Made by a program: the position numbers and the translations under genes. Below, one piece after another: positions 43,045-51,350 of a DNA stretch of 52,443 nucleotides. The stretch spans positions 1 through 52,443 of the forward strand of contig NZ_JACHGN010000041.1 in assembly GCF_014202315.1 (NCBI RefSeq), read 5' to 3'. Source of the stretch: Thermocatellispora tengchongensis. GTDB taxonomy: Bacteria; Actinomycetota; Actinomycetes; Streptosporangiales; Streptosporangiaceae. Every line of letters starts with the position of its first letter. The first letter of the stretch is position 1. The notes below the pieces were generated by a model that saw nothing but the letters and a program-made list of their open reading frames with translations, did no database searches and had not been told where the DNA came from.

Positions 43045-43557
43045 TCAGCGGTAGGGCGTTGCGGCGTACTGGGCGGTGAGTTCGTCGGCGCGGTCCCAGG
43101 GGGACCAGGGGACCTCGCGGCCGTCCAGGGCGGCGGTGAGGAGGTCGAGGGCGACGTGCCAGCCGGCCGCGGCGGGGGCGCCGGTGTCGCGCTCGTCGAA
43201 GACGTTGGTGAAGACGAGGCGGCAGGCGGTGTCGCCGTGCGGTTGGAGTTCCCAGCGCAGGATCTCGTTGCCCCAGGTGTACTCCAGCAGGCGGGGCGGG
43301 TCGGCGGCGATCACCTCGCCGTACGACGCGGTGTCCTCGTCCTCGGCGATGTCGAAGCGCCGTTTGGCCTCGGGTTTGAGCTCGAAGCGGAGCGCGGCGC
43401 CCGCCACGGCGTGGAACTCCACCAGCACGGGGAACCAGGCGGCGAGGTGGCCGGGCTCGGTGAGCGCGCGCCAGACCTTCTGCGGCGGGTGGTCGAGCAC
43501 CCGCTCGAACCGTACCGCGAACCGGCCGTCGTCGGTGGCGACGAGGTCTCCCAGCAT
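43045..43557 (-). CDS. SRPBCC (AHSA1-like) domain protein
   Basis: A 170-aa START/Bet v1-fold ligand-binding protein: RFERVLDHPPQKVWRALTEPGHLAAWFP at the N-terminus and GWHVALDLLTAALDG helix at the C-terminus. ATG 43557 has AAAGGAGG 5 nt upstream, better than upstream in-frame starts. A TATACT -10 (43589-43584) lies just upstream. Such proteins often pair with ArsR regulators, but none is adjacent here. Confidence 0.88.
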   Translation of the reverse strand: MLGDLVATDDGRFAVRFERVLDHPPQKVWRALTEPGHLAAWFPVLVEFHAVAGAALRFELKPEAKRRFDIAEDEDTASYGEVIAADPPRLLEYTWGNEILRWELQPHGDTACRLVFTNVFDERDTGAPAAAGWHVALDLLTAALDGREVPWSPWDRADELTAQYAATPYR

Positions 43558-43643
43558 CCTGGCCTCCTTTGTATGCCTTAAGAAGTATATAGCGGAATGG
43601 GCATGTACCCTGCCGATGGTCATGTGGCGGACAGGTGAAATTT

Positions 43644-43673
43644 CCTTTCACTACATCTTTGTAGATTGAAAGG
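43644..43673 (+). promoter_or_regulatory. BlaI/MecI-like operator and hairpin before the secreted phosphodiester glycosidase
   Basis: CCTTTCA-CTACA-TCTT-TGTAG-AT-TGAAAGG: 12 complementary base pairs with a 2-nt bulge. Its core ACTACA-N4-TGTAGA matches the BlaI/MecI operator pattern (TACTACA...TGTAGTA) at all but the outermost bases. The right arm contains GAAAGG, so as RNA it would also bury the SD-like GAAAGGAG. Confidence 0.6.
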
Positions 43674-43689
43674 AGTAACCAGGGCGCGG

Positions 43690-46600
43690 TTGAGTTCGGG
43701 CGTGATCTCTGCACTTCGCCCCCTGGGCGTGGTCTCGCTCGCCTTCGTGCTCGCGGCCGGTGTCGCCGGGCCCGTACGCGCCGAGCCCGCGCCCACCCCG
43801 GCGCCCACCGCCGTCGCCGAGGACGCGCCGCCCGAGTCGTCGCTGCGCGAGCCCTCCACGCTGCTCGTCGCGCCCGGCGCGACCCACCTCGACACCGCGA
43901 GGCGGACCCGGCCGGTCGCGCCCGGCGTCACCCTCACCTCCTTCGACCGCTACGACGCCGCCGGCTGGCTGCGCGCCGACGCCGTCACCGCCGACCTCGG
44001 CGGCGGCGAGGACGGAGTGCGCGCCGACTACGTCTTCTCCGGCGAGGTGTCCCGCACCGAGCCGCTGTCGGGCCCCGCCGGGCGCACCCGGGCCGTCGCG
44101 GCCGTCAACGGCGACTTCTTCGACATCAACAACTCAGGCGCCGCGCAGGGCATCGGCATCCAGAGCGGCAACCTGGTGCAGTCGCCCGTCGCCGGGCACC
44201 CCAACGCGGTGGCGATCTCCCCTGACGGCGTGGGCCGCGTGGTGTCCATGGCCTTCGACGGCACCGCCACCCCCGAGGGCGGCGCCCCGATCAAGCTCAC
44301 CCAGTTCAACCAGATCGTCCAGTCCGGCGGCGTCGGCCTGTTCACCTCGCTGTGGGGCTCCTACACCCGGGCCCGCGCCGTCGAGGGCGCGTCCGCGGTC
44401 ACCGAGGTCACGCTGACCGACGGGAAGGTGACCGGCGTCGCCACCACGGCGGGCACCGGGCCGATCCCGGCCGGCACCACCGTGCTGCTCGGCCGCGACG
44501 CCGGGGCCGCCGCGCTCGCCGCGCTCAAGACCGGCGACCGGGTGGAGATCGCGTACGCGCCCAAGGCGTCCGACGGCGGCGCGGTGCACGCGGCCGTCGG
44601 CGGCGCGCAGGTCGTGGTCAGGGACGGCGTGCCGCAGGTCTCCTCCGACACCGCCGCCCACCCCCGCACCGCGGTCGGCTTCTCCAAGGACGGCCGCAAG
44701 ATGTACATGCTCACCGTGGACGGCCGTCAGGTGGACAGCCGCGGCGTCACCCTGACCGAGCTGGGCCGGATGATGGCCGAGCTGGGCGCGCACAACGCGC
44801 TCAACCTGGATGGCGGCGGCTCCTCCACCATGCTGGCCCGCGAGCCCGGCTCCGGCACGGCCCAGGTGGAGAACAGCCCGTCCGACGGCGGCGAGCGGCA
44901 CGTGCCCAACGGCCTGGCCCTGTACGCCCCCGAGGGCAGCGGCAGGCTCAAGGGCTACTGGGTGGAGACCGCGATCGACCCGGTCAAGGCGCCGGGCGCG
45001 GGCCCGGTCACCGGCGGGCGCACCGACCGCGTCTTCCCCGGCCTGACCCGCAAGCTGACCGCCGCCGGCTACGACGAGACGTACGGCCCGGCGTCCGGCG
45101 CGGCGAAGTGGCGCACCAGCAGCGCCGCCCGCGGCAAGGTCGCCGCCGACGGCACCTTCCGGGCCCTGACGCCCGGCACGGTCACCGCCACCGCCTTCCG
45201 CGGCGCCGCCAAGGGCGAGATCGGCCTCACCGTGCTGCAGCCCCTGACCAGGATCGGCGCCACCACCGACCGGGTCGGCCTGGGCGGCGCGGGAGCGCGC
45301 GGCACCTTCGGCGTGGTCGGCTACGACCGCGAGGGCAACACCGCGCCGATCGAGCCCGCCGACGTGACGCTCGACTACGACGAGACGCTGCTCGACGTCA
45401 CCGCCTCCGCGCAGGGCCACTTCACCGTCACCGCCAAGAAGGCGGTGGGCTCCGGGCTGGTGACCGCGAAGGTCGGCCGGGCGAGCGTGTCGGTGCCGGT
45501 CACGGTCGGGTACGAGGACGTGCCGGTCGCCGCCTTCGACGACGCCGCGTCCTGGAGGTTCGCCGCCGCCCGCGCGACCGGCTCGCTGTCGGCCGTCCCC
45601 GGGCAGAGCGGCGGCGGGCTGAAGCTGTCCTACGACTTCACCCAGTCCACGGCCACCCGCGCCGCGTACGCGAGCCCGCCGCAGCAGATCACCGTGCCCG
45701 GCCAGCCGCAGGCGTTCTCGCTGTGGATCAACTCCACCGGCAAGGGGGAGTGGCCGAGCCTGGAGTTCTACGACGGGCAGGGCCAGTCGCAGATCCTGCG
45801 CGGCCCCTACCTGACCTGGACCGGCTGGCGGCAGGTCGAGTTCACCGTCCCGGCGGGCGTGTCCTACCCGCTGCGGCTGCGCCGGTTCTACGTCGCCGAG
45901 ACCAAGGCCGCCGCCTCCTACACCAACGAGATCGTGATCGACGGCCTGACCGCCAAGGTGGCGCCCTCGATCACCGCCCCGGCCGGGCCCCGGGTGAGCG
46001 ACCCGGTGGTGGCGGACGGCGCGGACGTGGCCGCGATGCCGTGGCGGTTCGCGGTGATGTCGGACGCCCAGTTCGTTGCCAGGGCCCCCGACAGCGACCT
46101 GGTCGCGGGCGCCCGGCGCACGCTGCGCGAGATCAAGGCCGCCCGCCCCGACTTCCTGCTGATCAACGGCGACCTGGTGGACGAGGCGTCCCCCGAGGAC
46201 TTCGCGCTGGCCAAGCGGGTGATCGAGGAGGAGGTCGGCGACGCCTTCCCGGTGCACTACGTGCCGGGCAACCACGAGGTCATGGGCGGCGCGATCGACA
46301 ACTTCAAGGCGGCCTTCGGCGCGACGTACGGGACGTTCGACCACAAGGGCACCCGGTTCATCACCCTGGACACCTCCAGGCTGAACCTGCGCGGCGGCGG
46401 CTTCGACCAGGTCGCCATGCTCCGCGACCGGCTGGACGCGGCCGAGAAGGACCCCCGGGTCGGCTCGGTGGTCGTCGTCTTCCACGTGCCGCCGCGCGAC
46501 CCGACGCCGGCCAAGGCCAGCCGGCTAGGCGACCGCAAGGAGGCGGCGCTGGTGGAGGACTGGCTCGCGGAGTTCCGCCGCGAGACGGGCAAGGGCGCCG

Positions 46601-47142
46601 CGTTCGTGGGCGCGCACGTCGGCACCTTCCACGCCTCCCGCGTGGACGCCGTCCCGTACGTGATCAACGGCAACTCGGCCAAGACCCCGTCCACCCCCGC
46701 GGACGACGGCGGGTTCACCGGCTGGTCGCTGTGGGGCGTGGACCCGGTCACGGCAAGGGAGGCCGAGCGGGTGCGGCGCGACCGCTTCGGCGCCGCGTCC
46801 CCGTGGATCTCCGCCGAGCTGCGCCCGCACGTGGACGGGCTCGCCCTGGACGCCCCCGCCTCGCTCCGGCCCGGCGCCTCGGCCCGGGTCGCCGCGACCA
46901 TCACGCAGGGAAGCAGGACGGTGCCGGCGGCGTACCCGGTCTCGGCCGGCTGGTCCGGCTCGCCGAACCTGCACATCGGCTCGCGGAGCGGGGCCAAGGC
47001 GCGCCACGCGGCGGTCCTCGACCCGGCCACCGGTACGCTCACCGCTCTGCGCCCCGGCCAGGTGACGATCGCGGTCACCGTCAACGGGGTCACCGAGCGG
47101 CGCGAGGTGACCGTGGCCGGCGAGGAGAAGGCGGCGGCGTGA
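43690..47142 (+). CDS. Secreted phosphodiester glycosidase (NAGPA) - metallophosphatase fusion
   Basis: 1150 aa from TTG 43690 (AGGG 5 nt upstream; TTG 43666 and GTG 43702 are alternatives). Signal peptide (LGVVSLAFVLAAGVAG, VRA cleavage). An NAGPA-type phosphodiester glycosidase domain occupies about 60-420 (AAVNGDFFDI; NLDGGGSSTM with D374), then Ig-like modules and a carbohydrate-binding-like segment (about 610-770). A calcineurin-type phosphoesterase runs about 785-1010 (D792 in MSDAQF, INGDLVDE, PGNHEVMGG, FHVPP) and a Big2-like C-terminus follows (LTALRPGQVTIAVTVNG). It probably cleaves sugar-phosphodiesters of wall teichoic-type polymers and removes the phosphate (inference). Confidence 0.9.
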   Translation: MSSGVISALRPLGVVSLAFVLAAGVAGPVRAEPAPTPAPTAVAEDAPPESSLREPSTLLVAPGATHLDTARRTRPVAPGVTLTSFDRYDAAGWLRADAVTADLGGGEDGVRADYVFSGEVSRTEPLSGPAGRTRAVAAVNGDFFDINNSGAAQGIGIQSGNLVQSPVAGHPNAVAISPDGVGRVVSMAFDGTATPEGGAPIKLTQFNQIVQSGGVGLFTSLWGSYTRARAVEGASAVTEVTLTDGKVTGVATTAGTGPIPAGTTVLLGRDAGAAALAALKTGDRVEIAYAPKASDGGAVHAAVGGAQVVVRDGVPQVSSDTAAHPRTAVGFSKDGRKMYMLTVDGRQVDSRGVTLTELGRMMAELGAHNALNLDGGGSSTMLAREPGSGTAQVENSPSDGGERHVPNGLALYAPEGSGRLKGYWVETAIDPVKAPGAGPVTGGRTDRVFPGLTRKLTAAGYDETYGPASGAAKWRTSSAARGKVAADGTFRALTPGTVTATAFRGAAKGEIGLTVLQPLTRIGATTDRVGLGGAGARGTFGVVGYDREGNTAPIEPADVTLDYDETLLDVTASAQGHFTVTAKKAVGSGLVTAKVGRASVSVPVTVGYEDVPVAAFDDAASWRFAAARATGSLSAVPGQSGGGLKLSYDFTQSTATRAAYASPPQQITVPGQPQAFSLWINSTGKGEWPSLEFYDGQGQSQILRGPYLTWTGWRQVEFTVPAGVSYPLRLRRFYVAETKAAASYTNEIVIDGLTAKVAPSITAPAGPRVSDPVVADGADVAAMPWRFAVMSDAQFVARAPDSDLVAGARRTLREIKAARPDFLLINGDLVDEASPEDFALAKRVIEEEVGDAFPVHYVPGNHEVMGGAIDNFKAAFGATYGTFDHKGTRFITLDTSRLNLRGGGFDQVAMLRDRLDAAEKDPRVGSVVVVFHVPPRDPTPAKASRLGDRKEAALVEDWLAEFRRETGKGAAFVGAHVGTFHASRVDAVPYVINGNSAKTPSTPADDGGFTGWSLWGVDPVTAREAERVRRDRFGAASPWISAELRPHVDGLALDAPASLRPGASARVAATITQGSRTVPAAYPVSAGWSGSPNLHIGSRSGAKARHAAVLDPATGTLTALRPGQVTIAVTVNGVTERREVTVAGEEKAAA

Positions 47143-47146
47143 CCGG

Positions 47147-47818
47147 TTAGATGAGCCCGCGGTCGCGGGCGTACACGGCGGCCTGGGTGCGGTCGCGCAG
47201 GTCCAGCCGGGTGAGGATGCGGGAGATGTGGTTCTTGACCGTGCCCTCGCTCAGGTGGAGCCTGGCGGCGATCTCCCGGTTCGTCGCGCCGCCCGCGACC
47301 AGCCGGAGCACCTCGGCCTCCCTCGCGGTCAGCACGCCGTCGGGGGAGGCCGTCGCCGTGGGCGGGGTCGTGGCCGTGGCCGGGGCGGGGCGGGCGAGCG
47401 CGGCGGCGAGGCGGGCCGTCGCGGCGGGGTCGAACTGGGCCACGCCCGCGTGCGCCAGCCGCACCGCCGCGGCCAGCTCGCGGGCCGGCAGGTCCTTCAG
47501 CAGGTAGCCCGCCGCGCCCGCGCGCAGCGCCCGCACGACGTACTCCTCGTCGTCGAAGGTGGTCAGCATGACCACCCGGCACCGCGGCGCCCGCTCGCGC
47601 AGCACCGCCACCGCCTCGACGCCGTCCATGCCGGGCATCCGCACGTCCATCAGCACCACGTCGGGGTCGAGCTCCAGCGCCCGCTCCACGGCCTCGCGCC
47701 CGTCGCCGGCCGTGCCCGCCACGGCGATGCCGGGCTGGATGTCCAGCAGCGAGGCGATGCTCTCTCTGATCAGCCGCTGGTCGTCCACGACCAGCACCCG
47801 GACCTCCGCCTCGCTCAC
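47147..47818 (-). CDS. NarL/LuxR-family response regulator
   Basis: A 223-aa response regulator. Receiver 1-120 with D12/D13, phosphoacceptor D58 (VVLMDVRMPG), T in MLTTFDD and K in LLKD. Ala/Thr/Pro linker 143-160, LuxR HTH 160-220 (LTAREAEVLRLVAGGATNREIA). GTG 47818 overlaps the kinase stop (GTGA). Its stop is 4 bp from the convergent secreted-hydrolase stop, leaving no room for a terminator. Confidence 0.96.
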   Translation of the reverse strand: MSEAEVRVLVVDDQRLIRESIASLLDIQPGIAVAGTAGDGREAVERALELDPDVVLMDVRMPGMDGVEAVAVLRERAPRCRVVMLTTFDDEEYVVRALRAGAAGYLLKDLPARELAAAVRLAHAGVAQFDPAATARLAAALARPAPATATTPPTATASPDGVLTAREAEVLRLVAGGATNREIAARLHLSEGTVKNHISRILTRLDLRDRTQAAVYARDRGLI

Positions 47819-49047
47819 TTGGCCCCCCGCGGGATCGTCACCGTCAGCCGGGTGCCCTCGCCGCTCCCGCTGGTGATCTCCACCCGGCCGCCCGCGAGCC
47901 GCACCCGCTCGCGCATGCCGAGCAGCCCGAAGCCCTCGCTTCCGGGCGGGAAGCCGCGCCCGTCGTCGGCCACCACCAGCCGGGCCGCGTCATCGCCGAG
48001 GTGCGCGGACACCACCACCTTCGTGGCCGCCGCGTGCCGCCTGCTGTTGGTGATCCCCTCCTGCGCGGCGCGGTAGAGCGCGGCCAGCGCGGGCGCGGGG
48101 TAGCCGTGCTCGTCGCCGGAGAAGTCCAGCGTCACGGTCAGCCTGCCGTCGTCCACCTGGCGGGAGACGAGGTCGCGCAGCGCGGCGGCCAGCTCGAAGC
48201 GGTCCTCGGGGACCCGCTCGGCCTCGGCGCCGGCGCGCAGCATGCGCACCGAGCGGCGCACGCCCTCCAGCGCCCGCCGCGCCGCGCGGTGGGCCTCGGC
48301 GACCGCGGCGTCGGCGGTGCCGGGGTCGCGGCCCCGGAAGGCGGTGGCCTTCTCCAGCAGGACGGCGATGGCGGTCAGGTCGTGCCCGAGGTCGTCGTGG
48401 ATGTCGCGGGCCACCCGGTTGCGCTCGGCCGCGGCCGACAGCTCGGCCACCCGCCCCGCGTACTCGGCCAGCCGCTCGCCCGACTCGCGCAGCCGGGCGC
48501 GGGCGCGGCGCTCCTCGACGGCGACCGCGGCCATCGCCATGGTCAGCACCAGCCCGATCGCGAACATCAGCAGGTCGGAGACCCGTTCGATGTCGGCGTA
48601 CCAGCGCGGCGCGCCCAGCTCGTAGCCCGCGAAGACCAGGCCGAGCGTGGCCACGGCCAGCGCGACGGCGGCCGCGCGGCCGAAGGCGAAGTACGCCGTG
48701 AACGGGACCAGCACGAACAGCGCCCGCGCCAGCCCCGACCCGTCGGCCGTCGCCACCACGACGTACAGCGCCACCCGGGCGGCGAGCAGCGCCGCCGCCG
48801 TGGCGCGCGGCGCGCCCTCGGGGTGGCGGCGCCACTCGGCCAGGTCGAGCGCGAGCAGCGCGGCCAGGCCGCCCGCGAACAGCGGCAGGCTGGTCGCGCC
48901 GAGCCCGCGCGACCACGCGTACAGCCCCGCGGCCAGCACCGCGCCGTACAGCACGGCCGACACCCACGGGACGGGCCGGGAGAGGGACACGACCGCCAGC
49001 GTACGCGCGCCGCGCCCCTCCCGGCGTGCCCGCCCGCTACCGGGCAT
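47815..49047 (-). CDS. Sensor histidine kinase (HisKA_3 type)
   Basis: A 410-aa kinase. Five to six membrane segments between about 28 and 175 with almost no extracytoplasmic domain (intramembrane-sensing layout). Dimerisation/phosphoacceptor H217 (ERNRVARDIHDDLGHDL). HATPase motifs NSRRHA, DDGRGF and GFGLLGMRERV. ATG 49047 overlaps the upstream membrane-protein gene by 11 nt; a GTG at codon 20 (VSLSRPVPW) is a plausible later start. Cognate to the response regulator that follows. Confidence 0.94.
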   Translation of the reverse strand: MPGSGRARREGRGARTLAVVSLSRPVPWVSAVLYGAVLAAGLYAWSRGLGATSLPLFAGGLAALLALDLAEWRRHPEGAPRATAAALLAARVALYVVVATADGSGLARALFVLVPFTAYFAFGRAAAVALAVATLGLVFAGYELGAPRWYADIERVSDLLMFAIGLVLTMAMAAVAVEERRARARLRESGERLAEYAGRVAELSAAAERNRVARDIHDDLGHDLTAIAVLLEKATAFRGRDPGTADAAVAEAHRAARRALEGVRRSVRMLRAGAEAERVPEDRFELAAALRDLVSRQVDDGRLTVTLDFSGDEHGYPAPALAALYRAAQEGITNSRRHAAATKVVVSAHLGDDAARLVVADDGRGFPPGSEGFGLLGMRERVRLAGGRVEITSGSGEGTRLTVTIPRGAK

Positions 49048-49639
49048 CCCCGGCCGCGGCCGTGGCCGGGCGCACCGCCGGGGCGGCGGCCGGGCCGCGC
49101 AGCGCCGCGGCCGACAGCCAGACCAGCGACACGCACACCAGCAGGTGCACCAGGCTGGTCAGCGGGGTGTCGGGCAGCGGCGCGAGCGCGGCGAGCAGCA
49201 CCAGCGCCACCCCGTAGCCCAGCACCGGCACGGCCGGCAGCACCCGGGCGCGCGCCATGGACACGCAGAACAGGATCGTCCCGGCCACGAACACCCCCAT
49301 GCCGCCGTAGACCGCGATCCGCGCGGGCCCGGCCAGCACCTCGGCCGCCACGGCGGGATCGAGGTGGAACAGCGCCACGTTCAGCATGAACCCCACGCCG
49401 CCGAACAGCGACAGCCCGATCATGTTGACCGCGAACGCGAGGGTGTGGAACCCCCGGCCGCCGCCCTGCGCCAGATACAGCGCGGTGACGACCGGCGCGC
49501 CCAGAGTCCCGCCGATCCCGATCACCAGGCTCGTCGCCGTCGTCTCTCCGGTGAACGCCTCCACCACCCCCGGCACCCCGATGCACAACCCCAGCACGAA
49601 CCCGCACACCGCCCCGAACCGCACCAGCCACGCCGTCAT
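49037..49639 (-). CDS. Six-helix membrane protein upstream of the two-component system
   Basis: A 200-aa hydrophobic protein with about six membrane helices (AWLVRFGAVCGFVLGLCIGV at the start, SLVHLLVCVSLVWLSAAAL at the end). No family recognised. ATG 49639 has AAGGAAGG 9 nt upstream. It overlaps the kinase gene, so it may be the input partner of the kinase or the regulated target; inference from context only. Confidence 0.75.
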   Translation of the reverse strand: MTAWLVRFGAVCGFVLGLCIGVPGVVEAFTGETTATSLVIGIGGTLGAPVVTALYLAQGGGRGFHTLAFAVNMIGLSLFGGVGFMLNVALFHLDPAVAAEVLAGPARIAVYGGMGVFVAGTILFCVSMARARVLPAVPVLGYGVALVLLAALAPLPDTPLTSLVHLLVCVSLVWLSAAALRGPAAAPAVRPATAAAGDAR

Positions 49640-49742
49640 CTCACGCCGCCTTCCTTGCTGACCTGCCGGACAGCCCCAGACGCTAGGCGCCGCCCGGGTC
49701 ACGCCAGTAGTGCCATCCGGCCAATCCCGGCCGCCCGGGCGG

Positions 49743-49865
49743 CATGTGCCGGTCAGGGGGTCCGGTCAGTGGGGCCATGTGCCGGTCAGGGGCCATGTGC
49801 CGGTCAGGGAGCATGTGCCGGTCAGGGAGCATGTGCCGGTCAGCGGGCATGTGCCGGTCAGGGGG
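49743..49865. repeat. 18-bp tandem repeat array downstream of the FUSC gene
   Basis: CATGTGCCGGTCAG starts at 49743, 49776, 49794, 49812, 49830 and 49848. The last five are an uninterrupted 18-bp array (unit CATGTGCCGGTCAGGGAG, near-perfect). The array runs across the stop codon of the FUSC gene (49858-49860) into the gap before the membrane-protein gene. Confidence 0.92.
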
Positions 49866-50967
49866 CGAGGGGAGGCAGCGACTCGGCGGCGGTCTCGCGG
49901 TCGGCGCCGGTGGCGGTCAGCAGGTCCACGATCAGGGAGCGGAGCAGGGCGGTCATGACGTTGACGGAGAAGCTGGTGGGGCCGGTGGGGATCTCCCGCA
50001 GGCGGGGGATCACGTTCAGCACGGCCTGGCGGGCGGTCTCCGGGTCGCGGCCGGTGGCCAGCTCGTCGCGGAGCAGCAGGGAGGCGCGGGCCAGGGCGTG
50101 CAGGGCGTCCACGAGCGGGCCGGGGACGTCGGAGCCGCCCTTGAGCGCGGCGGTGGTGCGGCGGGCCAGGACCCGGGTGTTGCGCAGCGCGTGGTCCAGG
50201 GGGACGCGGGTGGCGTCGTAGCGCAGCAGTTGCGCCCGGCGGCGCCAGCGCAGCGGGGAGATGGTGGCGATCTCGCGGCCGGTGCGCACGGCCTCCTCGA
50301 ACTCGTCGATCACGCCCTGGGTCTTGCGGACCTCGCGCAGGGCCAGTTCGGCGAGTTCCGGGTCGCCGTCCTCGATGGCGTCGGCCGTACGCTCCAGGGC
50401 GTCGGCCAACGCCTCCAGCACCGCCGAGGCGTGCCGGTGCGCCAGCGCGGCCGGGCTGGTGGGCAGCAGGGCGACCATGGCGATGCCGAGCACCCCGCCG
50501 ACCAGCGTGTCCACCATGCGGTCCAGCCCGCCGGTCCCCGACGGCGGCAGCAGCGTGGCCACCAGCACGGCCGAGGAGCCGGCCTGGAGCGAGATCAGGG
50601 GGGCGCCGTCCAGCAGCGCGGCGGTGCCCATCGCGAGCGCCACCACCAGCGCGATCTGCCACGCCCCCGAGCCGATCATCGAGATCAGCAGGTCGCCCAC
50701 GCCCACGCCCACGGTCACCCCGGCCATCAGCTCCGCCAGGCGGCGCAGCCGGCGGCCCGTGGCCACGCCGACGCAGATCACCGCGGCGATCGGCGCGAAG
50801 AAGGGCCGCGGGTGGCCGACCACCTCGCGCGCCACCACCCAGGCCAGCCCCGCCGCCACGGCGGTCTGCACGATGGTGGGCGCGACGTAGACCAGCCGCT
50901 GCCACCGCTCGCGCGCGCCCGCCCGCAGCCGCGCCAGCCTCCGCCCGCCCCGCTTGCCGTTCGTCAT
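49858..50967 (-). CDS. FUSC-family (aromatic acid exporter-like) membrane protein
   Basis: A 369-aa protein with an N-terminal membrane block (about 25-175, roughly six helices: TIVQTAVAAGLAWVVARE, HPRPFFAPIAAVICVGVATG) and a long helical cytoplasmic C-terminal half. HPRPFFAPIAAVICVG is the FUSC-type signature. Likely efflux of aromatic or amphipathic acids, by family. The last codons lie inside an 18-bp repeat array. ATG 50967 has only a weak SD. Confidence 0.87.
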   Translation of the reverse strand: MTNGKRGGRRLARLRAGARERWQRLVYVAPTIVQTAVAAGLAWVVAREVVGHPRPFFAPIAAVICVGVATGRRLRRLAELMAGVTVGVGVGDLLISMIGSGAWQIALVVALAMGTAALLDGAPLISLQAGSSAVLVATLLPPSGTGGLDRMVDTLVGGVLGIAMVALLPTSPAALAHRHASAVLEALADALERTADAIEDGDPELAELALREVRKTQGVIDEFEEAVRTGREIATISPLRWRRRAQLLRYDATRVPLDHALRNTRVLARRTTAALKGGSDVPGPLVDALHALARASLLLRDELATGRDPETARQAVLNVIPRLREIPTGPTSFSVNVMTALLRSLIVDLLTATGADRETAAESLPPLAP

Positions 50968-50980
50968 CCCGTTCTCACGT

Positions 50981-51251
50981 GCTCTCGCCGTCGCTCGCGC
51001 GCGTCGTCCCCGGAGCCCTCCGGGCGCCGGTCTCGCCGTCCGTCGATCCCGGTTTCGTGCGCTCCCGGTCCGTCGCTCGCGTGCGTCGTCCCCGGAGCCC
51101 TCCGGGTGCCGGTCTCGCCGTCCGTCGATCCCGGTTTCGTGCGCTCCCGGTCCGTCGCTCGCGTGCGTCGTCCCCGGAGCCCTCCGGGCGCTGGGCTCGC
51201 CGTCCGTCGATCCGGCTCTCGTGCGCCCCCGGTCCGTCGCTCGCGCGCGTC
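50981..51251. repeat. 82-bp tandem repeats, 3.3 copies, each with a dyad
   Basis: Units begin at about 50981, 51061, 51143 and 51225 (partial). Copies 2 and 3 are nearly identical; copies 1 and 4 are diverged at the edges. Each full copy carries CCCGGAG-CC-CTCCGGG (51009-51024, 51091-51106, 51173-51188). 82 is not a multiple of 3, so the repeat is not coding. It lies in the divergent gap between the FUSC gene and the secreted beta-propeller gene. Confidence 0.93.
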
Positions 51252-51350
51252 ATACCCAGAGCGTGGCGAACCAATGTGGTGTTTTGGGATTTACGGGCAC
51301 TTTGCGGTGGGTCTTCCGCTCCGAGGGCTTTCCGCGCGATCGTGAACGGC

